A DNA stretch of 64,000 nt from Robertmurraya_A mangrovi (GTDB lineage Bacteria; Bacillota; Bacilli; Bacillales; Cytobacillaceae). The stretch lies in the NCBI RefSeq assembly GCF_034427655.1, contig NZ_JAXOFX010000012.1, forward strand, positions 1 through 64,000. Direction: 5' to 3'. Each line of letters starts with the position of its first letter. Position 1 is the first letter of the stretch. The position numbers were made by a program, and so were the translations under genes. Below, one piece after another: positions 1 through 7,627 of the stretch. The notes under the pieces were generated by a model, which had not been told where the DNA came from, did not search any database, and worked only from the letters and a program-made list of their open reading frames with translations.

Positions 1-1
1 A

Positions 2-247
2 AATAATCGCCAACTCATGATCAATGAGAAATGGGAACAACAAAAAGAATATGTGAGAACGAAGCTTTCAGATGAAGAAACGGCTGCCATTTACCGCCAA
101 CGTAAAATGGACGTGGAGCCAGTTTTTTGATTCTTGAAAGCTAATTTAGGTTTCACTCGACTTTCCGTACGTGGAAAATGGAAAGTTGAAAACGAAATCG
201 GCCTTGCATTAATGGCCGTGAATATACGAAAATATGCAGCAAGATGA
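2..247 (+). pseudogene. IS1182-family transposase, 3' end, nonsense-mutated
   Basis: The reading frame enters from the left edge and gives the conserved C-terminal end of an IS1182-type DDE transposase (AAIYRQRKMDVEPVF, then LKANLGFTR, and ENEIGLALMAVNIRKYAAR). A TGA at 128-130 interrupts the frame where the family normally has a glycine after VEPVF; the frame continues intact to a second stop at 245-247. The simplest reading is one nonsense mutation in an otherwise well-preserved copy, so this insertion sequence is probably dead unless the stop is read through. The N-terminal part lies outside the window. Confidence 0.8.
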
Positions 248-281
248 GGGAGGTTTTTTCCGCATATAACTGAAATTTAAT

Positions 282-318
282 AAAAAAAGTGAAATCGACG
301 ACACGATTTCACTTTTTT
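282..318. terminator. Bidirectional hairpin at the IS end
   Basis: A perfect 9-bp stem (289-297 with 304-312, loop 298-303) is flanked by seven A's on the left and six T's on the right. It can therefore terminate transcription from either side. It lies just past the transposase and may belong to the insertion sequence end. Confidence 0.75.
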
Positions 319-403
319 CATATACAGAAGCTAGTTATGTCCCAGCCTCTTCTCTCTGTTTATTTCTAAAATAGATAGAGGTTATCTCAGTTGATATGAA
401 GGA

Positions 404-1876
404 TTAACTAACACAATGGGAATAATAAATTTCTGCAAATCTCTTAATCCCCTCATCTATTCCTTCTTCATTTTCTCTTCCAAAGGTAAATCGAACATGA
501 TTTTTGCTCGTTCCCATTGTTGAGCCAGGTACATAAATGACTCCTTTTTGAATACACTCTTCTAGTAGTTTCATTTCATTCACTTCATTATTCAGTTTGC
601 ACCATAGATGGATCCCCCCTTGAGGAGTATAAAAACTTACGCTATCAGATAAATAAGTTTCAATACTGCTAACTATTTGATCTCTCCTACTTCTTAAGTG
701 TTTAGTTAGGTTCTTTATATGTGAATGGAACTCATCGGACTCCAGAAAGTCATTTGCAATCCATTGAGTAAAACTTGCGTGTCCAAAGTCAATTTGCTGC
801 TTTGCGTCAGACAATCGTTCAATCACTGAACTTGGACCAATGATCCATCCAATCCTTAACCCTGATGCTACGACTTTTGATAGGGAACTTATATATAGTA
901 CATTTCCATTTAAGTCCATTGATTTCAAACTTGAAACGATCTCTCCAGAAAAGGAGGTTAAACTATAAGGATCATCTTCAATGACGGGTATTCCAAGGTC
1001 GGAGGAAATTTCTAATAGTTTCATTCTTCTAGTTGTGTTTAGCAATGTACCTGTTGGATTTTGATAAGTTGGATTTAAAAATATCATTCTAATTCGATGT
1101 TTTTTGTGTAAGCTCAATAGGTCATTCGGATAAATCCCTTGATCTTTCACCGGTAAGTAAATCGTTTTAACCCCTGCTGATTTAAATATCGGAAGGTTAT
1201 AATGATAAGATGGATCTTCCAAAGCTACAGTATCTCCAGGTTTTAACAAGCATTGAACCACCAGATGTAATGCCTGTTGTGCTCCAGACGTAATGAGGAT
1301 AGAATTCGGCTTGGTTTCTATATTTCGATATTCCTTAACGTGCTTTGCAATCGTCTGTCTTAAAATTGCATTTCCTAAAGGATGATCATATCCCATACTA
1401 CCAATAAAAGATCTACTTGAAGTAATCTTTCTTAAGTTACTCGTTGGAACTAGGTCTTGTGATATTTCCCCACTAGCCAAGTTAATAAGTTTATTGGTTG
1501 TTACTTTTCTTATTTTTTGAGTTACAGGTAAATTTGGCAAGAAAGAGCCAGCTTCAATATACCTATTCCAACTTGGTATCCGGCGTTTCGTTATCCCCCA
1601 GACATCCTTACTTATCGTTGTACCACTTCCCCTATTTCTGTTTATCAGTCCACTCGATTCGAGTTCATCATATGCAGCAACCACAGTGCTTCTGTTGACA
1701 CTTAATTCATTTGCAAGAAACCTTTCTGATGGCAATGGTTTATCTGCAGGAAACGTACCATCCACTATACCATTTTCTATATATTCAGCTAGTTGTTTAT
1801 AAATAGGTTTTTTTGCCGTTCGATCTGGTTTCCAATCCATATCTAGCAACATTCCTTTGTGTCTTTTTAAAGCCAT
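404..1876 (-). CDS. MocR/GabR-type PLP-dependent transcriptional regulator
   Basis: A GntR-type winged helix (about residues 20-90, with LPSERFLANELSVNRSTV) is fused to a fold-type I aminotransferase-like domain (about 115-485). The PLP lysine lies in SSLSKVVASGLRIGW, and the domain has the NPTYQNPTG and EDDPYS motifs. The architecture and length of about 490 residues are those of MocR/GabR regulators, which sense an amine or vitamin B6 through bound PLP and usually control a nearby transporter or aminotransferase gene. No such target lies alongside; the next gene is a YfmQ-like protein on the same strand. The start is uncertain: the ATG at 1876 has no ribosome site, while an internal ATG beginning MDWKPDR lies 12 nt after AAAGGA. 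Confidence 0.9.
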   Translation of the reverse strand: MALKRHKGMLLDMDWKPDRTAKKPIYKQLAEYIENGIVDGTFPADKPLPSERFLANELSVNRSTVVAAYDELESSGLINRNRGSGTTISKDVWGITKRRIPSWNRYIEAGSFLPNLPVTQKIRKVTTNKLINLASGEISQDLVPTSNLRKITSSRSFIGSMGYDHPLGNAILRQTIAKHVKEYRNIETKPNSILITSGAQQALHLVVQCLLKPGDTVALEDPSYHYNLPIFKSAGVKTIYLPVKDQGIYPNDLLSLHKKHRIRMIFLNPTYQNPTGTLLNTTRRMKLLEISSDLGIPVIEDDPYSLTSFSGEIVSSLKSMDLNGNVLYISSLSKVVASGLRIGWIIGPSSVIERLSDAKQQIDFGHASFTQWIANDFLESDEFHSHIKNLTKHLRSRRDQIVSSIETYLSDSVSFYTPQGGIHLWCKLNNEVNEMKLLEECIQKGVIYVPGSTMGTSKNHVRFTFGRENEEGIDEGIKRFAEIYYSHCVS

Positions 1877-2002
1877 TGATATTCAGCGGCTTTTATTCTT
1901 ATATTTTATCCTAGAAATAACAATTCCCTTCAAAAAATAGTCTCTTTTTGTTATCCGATAATCTGAAATGTTATATATAAATTTCTAAAATCAAATAAAA
2001 TT

Positions 2003-2032
2003 AAAAAAAGATAGCCCTATTACGGACCATCT
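2003..2032 (-). terminator. Terminator of the YfmQ-like gene
   Basis: Read on the minus strand, a 9-bp stem with two G-U pairs (2024-2032 with 2009-2017, six-base loop) is followed by a U-run (A's 2003-2009 on the plus strand). Confidence 0.7.
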
Positions 2033-2043
2033 AGGTTTTTCCC

Positions 2044-2514
2044 TTAATATTCTAAGGACCCTTGAAAGGATATAGAACAGTTTTGAAAGCTATCACAGAA
2101 TAGACTATATGAAATTACTTTTCCTTTAAACTGTTTTACCACATCAATACGGTCACTATAACTGTAGATAAAAATCCTCATGTTATTATTGATATCCAGA
2201 CTCTCAATAACAATTGGCACTCCACTTTCAACTGGATAGAGGAAATTTTTTTCGTTTCCAGGATATATATAATTTCGTTTCATGAATATCGCTTCATTAA
2301 AAATCCTAACCATATTAGTTTTTTCCTCACCTACTAATACTCTTTCGGAAACAGTAATTCTGATATCTTTCTCATTTAACTTTGAATGAACTTCAAATTT
2401 ACCTAATAGCCAATTGACTGTACCAGTAGGCAAGCACGTCAATAAAATTTTCAATAGACTAGCAACTATGATTGATATTACAGCAACCCATGTCATGTTT
2501 ATTCCCACCTTCAT
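2044..2514 (-). CDS. yfmQ: YfmQ-like membrane-anchored protein of unknown function
   Basis: A protein of 156 residues with one N-terminal membrane segment (TWVAVISIIVASLLKILLT, about 8-27), then LPTG and a soluble domain of about 125 residues with no recognisable catalytic motif. The pattern of LLxKFEVH, EAIFxxxxYIxPGNEKxFLxPxxxG and IDVVKQxKxKVxxYSLxxD matches what I recall of the uncharacterised YfmQ family of Bacillus. An internal ATG seven codons in (MTWVAV) is a possible start. The role is unknown; the topology suggests the soluble domain faces outward or is tethered at the membrane. A terminator follows directly. Confidence 0.6.
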   Translation of the reverse strand: MKVGINMTWVAVISIIVASLLKILLTCLPTGTVNWLLGKFEVHSKLNEKDIRITVSERVLVGEEKTNMVRIFNEAIFMKRNYIYPGNEKNFLYPVESGVPIVIESLDINNNMRIFIYSYSDRIDVVKQFKGKVISYSLFCDSFQNCSISFQGSLEY

Positions 2515-2553
2515 AACTTTAGCTAAAAGACAGATTGTAAGTTTAGAATCTGG

Positions 2554-2757
2554 CTATAATAACCAAATGTAAATCGCCAGTGCAATTAAAGACAATCCAA
2601 TGACCACAACATATATTAATGTTAAATTGGTTGTATTCCTTTTTGTCGAACTCCTGTAGTCTGTGTCAGATTTCCCCGTTATCAGTAAAGTCCAAATTCC
2701 AGAGATTACTAGTATTAGTATTACTAGTCCAATCAAAATTTCCATATTACACCTCAT
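2554..2757 (-). CDS. Small two-helix membrane protein
   Basis: A protein of 67 residues with two hydrophobic segments (ILIGLVILILVISGIWTLLI at about 6-25 and IYVVVIGLSLIALAIYIWLL at 48-67) joined by a polar loop of about 20 residues. The ATG of MEIL, four codons in, has AGGTGT upstream and may be the true start. It is about 40 bp upstream of the YfmQ-like gene on the same strand, so the two may be co-transcribed. I do not recognise the family. Confidence 0.55.
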   Translation of the reverse strand: MRCNMEILIGLVILILVISGIWTLLITGKSDTDYRSSTKRNTTNLTLIYVVVIGLSLIALAIYIWLL

Positions 2758-3015
2758 CCAATCAAAATTACATATAATCTACCATAACACATTTAATCAA
2801 ATTACCGACCATCCACTTAAGATAAAAAATGACCATCCACTTAACGTGTTATCTTCATTTATCACCATTTGCTTTGGATTAACTATAAAAGAAAGGAAGT
2901 GGATGGTGAAATATTTCACAAATTGGATGATTACTATTTCGCTTATTCATTTAAAATTGGATTATAACTTTCATCTATTCAAAATACTAATAAACTAGAC
3001 TAGGAGTAATAATTC

Positions 3016-3111
3016 TTGAAACTAATCCTAATGTTGATACTTGTTTCTGCAATGGTTGTCCTATTTTTTAGTGGTTATTTCGTAGGGGTGATAACTCTTA
3101 ATGTCCAATAG
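3016..3111 (+). CDS. Possible 31-residue hydrophobic peptide
   Basis: A TTG start 9 nt after TAGGAG opens a frame reading LKLILMLILVSAMVVLFFSG and then YFVGVITLNVQ. It is a single membrane helix of the size and pattern of small Bacillus membrane peptides or type I toxins. Its 3' end overlaps that of the convergent small gene at 3098-3220 by 14 bases, so the two mRNAs would pair there. Support is only the ribosome site and composition. Confidence 0.3.
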   Translation: MKLILMLILVSAMVVLFFSGYFVGVITLNVQ

Positions 3112-3220
3112 AGTGTAGTATCTGACTAATATTCATAAGATCCAAAGCGATCCATACACTTGAAAAAGCAATTATTATAAGGCATATAACTTTGATTAGA
3201 TTATATTGTTTATCACTCAA
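3098..3220 (-). CDS. 40-residue single-helix membrane protein
   Basis: A TTG start is preceded, at 7 nt, by AGGGAGGG, one of the best ribosome sites in this part of the window. The product is a short polar head (LSDKQYNLIK), one membrane helix (VICLIIIAFSSVWIALDLM) and a short tail. The strong ribosome site makes this a convincing unlisted gene. No family is recognised. Confidence 0.5.
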   Translation of the reverse strand: MSDKQYNLIKVICLIIIAFSSVWIALDLMNISQILHSIGH

Positions 3221-3306
3221 CGATTATCCCTCCCTAATTCTACTATCCTGCAACGTTACTTCAAAAAGAAGCCAAGCATTTCTAGGTTTTTGAAGAATCA
3301 CACCCG

Positions 3307-3477
3307 TTAGCGGAAAATCCCCAGGTCGACTAGTAATAAATCTAATAAAAAATAGAAAATAGATAGACCAATAACAAAATAACTAAATCTTTTAAGATGT
3401 TTTCTCCAGTTTGCTTTGTCTTTAAAATAAACAGTAAGAAAAATGATGAAACCCACTATCAATATGTGAAAGTACAT
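3307..3477 (-). CDS. 56-residue two-helix membrane protein
   Basis: An ATG about 11 nt after GAGGG opens a 56-codon frame: a hydrophobic stretch (HILIVGFIIFLTVYF), a basic loop (KDKANWRKHLKR) and a second helix (FVIGLSIFYFLLDLLLV). The positive loop between two helices is normal membrane-protein topology and argues for a real gene. It forms a small cluster with the 40-residue gene on the same strand. Confidence 0.42.
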   Translation of the reverse strand: MYFHILIVGFIIFLTVYFKDKANWRKHLKRFSYFVIGLSIFYFLLDLLLVDLGIFR

Positions 3478-3563
3478 TTGAAACAAGACCCTCTTATTTT
3501 TATTCTTATTTTGTACTGTACATCTTCAAGTATTCTGCTCCATTAGCTCAGTAAGAAAAGGAA

Positions 3564-3586
3564 GCGATTTCTTCTTGAGAAATCGC
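3564..3586. other. 9-bp perfect hairpin
   Basis: The stem 3564-3572 pairs with 3578-3586 around a five-base loop. There is no T-run on the plus strand; a T-rich stretch (complement of AAGAAAAGGA) follows on the minus strand. It may be a weak terminator for minus-strand transcription entering the small-gene cluster. Confidence 0.35.
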
Positions 3587-3682
3587 AACCCGTTACTTGA
3601 ATTAAGTGCTTTCACTTCTTTATTAACTTTATTCGTACTATAATTTCAGTAACACAAATATGAACGAAAATAGGTGATTTTA

Positions 3683-4044
3683 ATGCTACCAAGAGTTATC
3701 AGATTAAAAGGATTTACCAGAGAAAATAGACATGAACTGATTGATTATGCCGTAAACAGTATCACAAAATGTAACGTAACGGGTGGGTTACAAATCATAC
3801 AATGTATTCTAATAAAATGATTGTTTTAAACTTTGAAATAGAGGTTAGAGGGGTAAGAGAGTTATTACTCTTACTTAATCAAAATGGGCTTATATTATTT
3901 GAAGAGAGCAATGAAATGATTAATAATTTTCCAGAAAATATGATAAAAACTAATGAAGACAAAGAAATTCAGGGTTCAATAAACATTACATTTATTAACG
4001 ACGAGCCAAGTACAAGAAATCATATACCTGCCATTCCGGGATAA
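3683..4044 (+). pseudogene. Frameshifted gene for a protein ending in an IPAIPG motif
   Basis: An ATG with AGGTGA 6 nt upstream opens frame 2 (LPRVIRLKGFTRENRHELIDYAV, then NSITKC). At about 3767-3785 the coherent protein moves to frame 1 (NGWVTNHTMYSNKM, then VLNFEIEVRGVRELLLLL) and runs to the stop at 4044. Together the pieces make a protein of about 119 residues; the 80-residue open frame alone has no ribosome site at its ATG. One insertion or deletion explains the break. The family is not identified. No classic slippery heptamer is visible, so decay is likelier than programmed shifting. A short hairpin (4107-4111 with 4123-4127) followed by GTTTGTTTT may be its terminator. Confidence 0.6.
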
Positions 4045-4129
4045 AGTTACGATTCAACAATTCTGCTTCGTTAGCACAAAAAGAAAAACTCGCCTTTTTG
4101 GTAGATGGGTCTTCAATTGTTGGACCCGT

Positions 4130-4280
4130 TTGTTTTGGGACTTAATAAAAGACGAACAGAACATTCCACTAGAAAAGGAATCCATATTATCGTTATGCAA
4201 GGACTTAACTATCAATCAGAAAAAAATGAGTTCTTTATCTTTCCTTGATGATTTTACTGAAATAGAGATTGCTAAGATGC
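4130..4280 (+). pseudogene. Remnant copy of the sigma-like gene
   Basis: This stretch is a diverged copy of the C-terminal third of the sigma-like gene at 5979-6464 (compare 6233-6380). It shares the segments for LIKD, NIPLE, ESILSLCKDLT, NQKK, DDFT and IEIA. It has no start and carries frame changes, so it is a fragment left by duplication or recombination. Confidence 0.75.
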
Positions 4281-4336
4281 CAATTAACAATTTATCCCAC
4301 TAAAACGAACCTACGAATATTGTTACACTGTACCTT

Positions 4337-4594
4337 TTATTTTTTCTTCTCTTTAATTTTGTTTTCTGATTCTGACATGACCCTATGAAAAAAAATCGCT
4401 TCCATTACTTTTCTTAAATTTTGATGTTCAAAATTCGGGTATCGTGTTACATTTGACATTTTATCTACGTCGGTACCGTGTGTATGGAAAGGCTCCGAAG
4501 CGGTTTGGTACTTCCTTGAACTCTTTTTGATTTGCTCAAAATCATTTAGAGGCAACTGTAAATTTTGTTCTTTCTTCTTTTTCCTATTCATCAT
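4337..4594 (-). CDS. Small basic protein overlapping the HTH gene
   Basis: A protein of 85 residues that is basic at both ends (MMNRKKKKEQ and KIKEKKK), with a central motif HTHGTDVDKMSNVTRYPNFEHQ. Its ATG overlaps the end of the HTH gene by 11 bp (ATGATGAATAG), so the two are translationally coupled and probably act together. The family is not recognised; a DNA- or RNA-binding partner is possible from the charge. Confidence 0.5.
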   Translation of the reverse strand: MMNRKKKKEQNLQLPLNDFEQIKKSSRKYQTASEPFHTHGTDVDKMSNVTRYPNFEHQNLRKVMEAIFFHRVMSESENKIKEKKK

Positions 4595-5276
4595 TAAACT
4601 GTCCTAGTTCATCTAGTACGTATTCCCATTCAGCAGCATCTCTTTCTTGCTCGTCATCTAGGGCTTCTAACGTTCCTAGTGTTTCGAAATATGTGCCTTT
4701 GTACTTTTCAATGAAACGAGCGTTAATTCTATTATACTCATCTATACTATTCTCTTCAGGTAATTCTGCACGCTTCACTAACATTTGATTATAAGATTCC
4801 ATTATCTCTTTAACACTGAACCTCTGGTTAGTAATGTTAAAATAAGTTGCAGTTTCAGGAATCATTACGTGACTACCCTTAGCTTTTTTCTCAACCCCTA
4901 TTAGTCTTCCTTCTTTTATCCAATTACTTATTGTAGCTTGTGTTACACCCATAGCATCAGCAAATTCCTTTGTTCTATATAGACGAGTTTCTATATAGTT
5001 GGACAATAAATCTGTTCTAGATCCCGATTCAATTAATTGTAACACTAAGGCAGATACAACCTGTTCCATCTCTTCCTTAGATAATTTTTCAATACTGTCT
5101 CTGTAAGTAAAATGGGTACTATTATAAATTGAAGACAAGGCTGTTTGAACATTTGCTAGAGATTTGTAAATGGAAATCAATTGTTCTTTTTGCAATGTTT
5201 CAAAAACACGCGGGAGTTTATCTTCAACCATTTTTGTGGCTATACCTACATTTTGCATCTCATCTTGTAAAAACAT
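4584..5276 (-). CDS. HTH (excisionase/MerR-type) DNA-binding protein
   Basis: About 230 residues when started at the ATG (MFLQDEMQ) lying 8 nt after AGAGG; a GTG three codons upstream is possible. The helix-turn-helix is at about residues 99-140 (LYRTKEFADAMGVTQATISNWIKEG), of the kind found in excisionases and MerR proteins. The N-terminal half is helical and could be a dimerisation region; the C-terminal 60 residues are strongly acidic. Directly upstream are seven exact 11-bp repeats, most simply its own operator. The coupled basic protein downstream and the phage-like replication genes 3 kb away suggest a mobile-element origin. The function beyond DNA binding is unknown. Confidence 0.6.
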   Translation of the reverse strand: MFLQDEMQNVGIATKMVEDKLPRVFETLQKEQLISIYKSLANVQTALSSIYNSTHFTYRDSIEKLSKEEMEQVVSALVLQLIESGSRTDLLSNYIETRLYRTKEFADAMGVTQATISNWIKEGRLIGVEKKAKGSHVMIPETATYFNITNQRFSVKEIMESYNQMLVKRAELPEENSIDEYNRINARFIEKYKGTYFETLGTLEALDDEQERDAAEWEYVLDELGQFNDE

Positions 5277-5320
5277 ATAAATCACCTCTCCACCTCCATT
5301 ATACCGCTTATTTTCTAAAC

Positions 5321-5393
5321 TTAAAATGAAATTAAAATCAAATTAAAATCAAATTAAAATCAAATTAAAATCAAATTAAAATAAAGTTAAAAT
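5321..5393. repeat. Seven 11-bp iterons upstream of the HTH gene
   Basis: TTAAAAT recurs at 5321, 5332, 5343, 5354, 5365, 5376 and 5387, exactly every 11 bp; the full unit is TTAAAATCAAA with small changes in the first and last copies. The spacing puts all copies on nearly one helix face, giving phased A/T tracts. The array ends 45 bp before the HTH start. It could be a cooperative operator, a bent promoter element, or a relic of an iteron origin or partition site. Confidence 0.8.
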
Positions 5394-5560
5394 CATTAGA
5401 GTATATGGTAAAGGTGATTGTTTTTATTCATAATTATATATTTCTCACTGTCCAAATAATCCTAAACACCTATCGAAACGAACTTTTACTGCTATTCTAG
5501 GAAAATGCAGTGCGAAAAAATAAAATGGAATCAGTTCGTAGATATAGTATAAGAAAAAAT

Positions 5561-5599
5561 GGACGGATCTTATCGTTTTTTTAACAATAGGAACCGTCC
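5561..5599. repeat. Dispersed GGACGG/CCGTCC palindrome
   Basis: An imperfect palindrome with GGACGG at the left end and CCGTCC at the right. Related GGGAC(A/G)G elements lie at 6572, 11195, 23886, 26201, 29786 and 37127, all between genes. Confidence 0.5.
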
Positions 5600-5606
5600 A
5601 CCTGTT

Positions 5607-5756
5607 TTAATGTTCATTTGTAATTTCTGCAGAATCGTCATAATCATAACGAAATCCATCTTTTTGAGAAGACACACTCTGATTATCGGCATTATTTTCT
5701 AAAGCTTCTTCCAAGTTACTTCTTTTATAACTAGATTGCTCGTTTCTTGACTTCAT
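5607..5756 (-). CDS. 49-residue acidic protein, copy 1
   Basis: The ATG lies 6 nt after GGAGGT. The product is MKSRNEQSSYKRSNLEEALE followed by a polar, acidic tail ending in DDSAEITNEH. It is hydrophilic and probably disordered, like many small spore-associated Bacillus proteins, but I do not recognise a family. A near-identical copy lies at 7283-7432, one residue different (Glu to Asp near the end), together with flanking DNA. Confidence 0.6.
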   Translation of the reverse strand: MKSRNEQSSYKRSNLEEALENNADNQSVSSQKDGFRYDYDDSAEITNEH

Positions 5757-5978
5757 TAATAGACCTCCAACTTATATGTTCTTTCATTATAATTCCAAAA
5801 CAAACAAGCAAAAATGTACCCTATCAGCCTACTTTTCCCCTTATTTGATTATCTAACTTTCACTGTATTTTCTACGTTTTTCATAAGATTAGCCATTTCG
5901 ACAGAATTTTTTTATCTGGTTATATTTAGCCTACCCGGGAATACATTTGGTAAGCGCGCTTTCCTGAAAGGGATTGTT

Positions 5979-6464
5979 GTGGAAAGCTTTAATCAATTAA
6001 TGAAAAAATATGAACCGATGATTTGGAAAATCATCCAAACGTTACACATTTATAAAAATAAAGAGGAATTCTATCAAATTGGACTGATAGCCCTTTGGGA
6101 AGCAAATAAACGCTTCGATGCTAAAAAAGGAAATATTACTGGCTATGCCTACACCTACATACGAGGAAAAATCCAATCAGAAATGACAAGAATGAATCAC
6201 TATAAAGAACATATGGTTTTTCCAAAGACAGAGTTTTGGAACCTAATAAAAGACGGGGAGAACATTCCACTAGAAACGGAATCCATATTATCGTTATGCA
6301 AGGACTTAACCATGAATCAGAAAAAATGGGTTCTTTATACTCTCCATGATGATTTTACTACTATAGAGATTGCTAGAAAGGAGAAAGTCTCTCTCTCAGC
6401 CGTTAAAGACTGGAAAAAAGGGGCCAAAGAAAAATTAAGAAAGATTCTAAAAAACGATGATTAG
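5979..6464 (+). CDS. Sigma-70-like RNA polymerase sigma factor
   Basis: The chosen GTG has AAGGGA 5 nt upstream, giving 161 residues; the frame is open further upstream but that part looks non-coding. Residues 1-85 resemble sigma region 2 (MKKYEPMIWKII, then EEFYQIGLIALWEANKRFD and GYAYTYIRGKIQSEM). The C-terminal 60 residues resemble region 4, with an HTH (FTTIEIARKEKVSLSAVKDWKKG). The size and form fit the small non-ECF sigma factors of Bacillus elements and competence-like regulons. No anti-sigma factor is visible. A remnant copy lies at 4130-4280. Confidence 0.75.
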   Translation: MESFNQLMKKYEPMIWKIIQTLHIYKNKEEFYQIGLIALWEANKRFDAKKGNITGYAYTYIRGKIQSEMTRMNHYKEHMVFPKTEFWNLIKDGENIPLETESILSLCKDLTMNQKKWVLYTLHDDFTTIEIARKEKVSLSAVKDWKKGAKEKLRKILKNDD

Positions 6465-6571
6465 TAGAATTCAAAATACACAAAACGCTTATAGGTAAAA
6501 TGACGACTACTAAAACCATCTAGTATTTTCCTTCACGCTAACATTCATTAAAACTTTGCTAAAAACACAAA

Positions 6572-6658
6572 GGGACGATCCTGAACGGTATCCGAAAAGT
6601 TAGATTTTACTCTACCTTTTAGGGGTCACATCGTAATTAAACCACAACCACCGTCCCC
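6572..6658. repeat. Dispersed GGGACG...CGTCCCC element
   Basis: GGGACG at the left end and CGTCCCC at the right bracket 75 bases between the sigma-like gene and the toxin gene. It is a looser member of the dispersed family listed at 5561. Confidence 0.4.
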
Positions 6659-6671
6659 GTGTTTTCCCCCA

Positions 6672-6935
6672 TTACTTATAAATATCCCCACTGCTTCCTA
6701 CAGAAATGATATAGATGATTAATTCTTCGTTTTTAATTTCATAAACAATTCTGAAATCTCCGACACGCAAACGAAAAGCACCGTCAACACCTTGTAGTGA
6801 ACTTATATCAAGAACCCCTCTTTTATACGGGTTCTCAGCTAAGGTGAGCAGTGCTTCTTTTAACCGTTCTTTTGTTGGTTTATCTTGTTTTCTGATGTAC
6901 TTCGCAGCTTGTTTGGAGTACATTAGATTATACAT
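6672..6935 (-). CDS. RelE/ParE-family toxin
   Basis: It starts at the ATG of MYNLMYSKQAAKYI, 9 nt after GGAG, giving 87 residues; a longer in-frame reading would begin inside the antitoxin gene. The features are those of RelE-superfamily toxins: an N-terminal helix pair (KYIRKQDKPTKERLKEAL) and the strand pattern FRLRVGDFRIVYEI and LIIYIISVGSSGDIYK. It probably cleaves mRNA on the ribosome or blocks gyrase; the sequence does not decide. Its start overlaps the antitoxin stop by 8 bases. Confidence 0.85.
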   Translation of the reverse strand: MYNLMYSKQAAKYIRKQDKPTKERLKEALLTLAENPYKRGVLDISSLQGVDGAFRLRVGDFRIVYEIKNEELIIYIISVGSSGDIYK

Positions 6936-7179
6936 AAACATCTTCTCCAAATACATCTTCATGAGTATAGGATTCACCATTTTCAAACTCATATTTCGCC
7001 TTCTTAATCGCATCAACTTCTTCAACTGTCGGTTCAACCAAAGGAAAACCACACTCATTTGCCATTTTATTAACTTTGTTATTCATATGACGCATCTTAT
7101 TTATAACTTCTTCCAGCTCTTTTTCTTCCAGTTTATCAATCATTTCATGTGCTAGCTTTCGGATATCTTGAATGGCCAT
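6928..7179 (-). CDS. Antitoxin of the RelE-type pair
   Basis: The ATG of MAIQDIRKLAHEM is 7 nt after GGAGG (a second ATG directly before it is possible), giving 83 residues. The N-terminal half is helical and charged (IDKLEEKELEEVINKMRHM); the C-terminal half is acidic and probably wraps the toxin (VEEVDAIKKAKYEFENGESY). I do not recognise a standard DNA-binding fold, so autoregulation is likely by analogy only. It is the first gene of the pair. Confidence 0.75.
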   Translation of the reverse strand: MAIQDIRKLAHEMIDKLEEKELEEVINKMRHMNNKVNKMANECGFPLVEPTVEEVDAIKKAKYEFENGESYTHEDVFGEDVYV

Positions 7180-7282
7180 CATTACACCTCCAATAGGTGA
7201 TACATTTTCTAAATTATAATGCATTTTTTAATCAAAGTCATTTATTCTCTACTCTTTACAAAAATAGAAAATTAACATTGTT

Positions 7283-7432
7283 TTAGTGTTCATTTGTAAT
7301 ATCTGCAGAATCGTCATAATCATAACGAAATCCATCTTTTTGAGAAGAAACACTCTGATTATCGGCATTATTTTCTAAAGCTTCTTCCAAGTTACTTCTT
7401 TTATAACTAGATTGCTCGTTTCTTGACTTCAT
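7283..7432 (-). CDS. 49-residue acidic protein, copy 2
   Basis: It is a near-identical copy of the gene at 5607-5756, ending DDSADITNEH. Similarity continues past the start codon for about 90 bases, but here the ribosome site is weakened (AAAAGACTT in place of GGAGGTCT), so translation may be poorer. The sigma-like gene that accompanies copy 1 is absent after this copy. Confidence 0.5.
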   Translation of the reverse strand: MKSRNEQSSYKRSNLEEALENNADNQSVSSQKDGFRYDYDDSADITNEH

Positions 7433-7627
7433 TAAAAGACTTCAACTTATATTTCCTTCACTATTATTCCAAAGCAAGCAAAAATGATTAGATATGCATA
7501 TCAGACTACTTTTTCCCTTATTTGATTACTTTTGGCTACAGATTTTCTATCCTTTACTGTATTTTCTACTTTAAAAATACTCATGTATCCCCAATAACCA
7601 ATTATACCAGCAAGATTTACTCTAACT

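Noticed and set aside
5321..5393. CRISPR array
   Set aside because: The repeats are 11 bp and contiguous, with no spacers and no cas genes in the window.
5814..5978. Hydrophobic N-terminal extension of the sigma-like protein
   Set aside because: The extension has no ribosome site, while the GTG at 5979 does, and sigma region 2 begins directly after it. Part of the extension also lies in DNA duplicated near 7500 where no gene follows.
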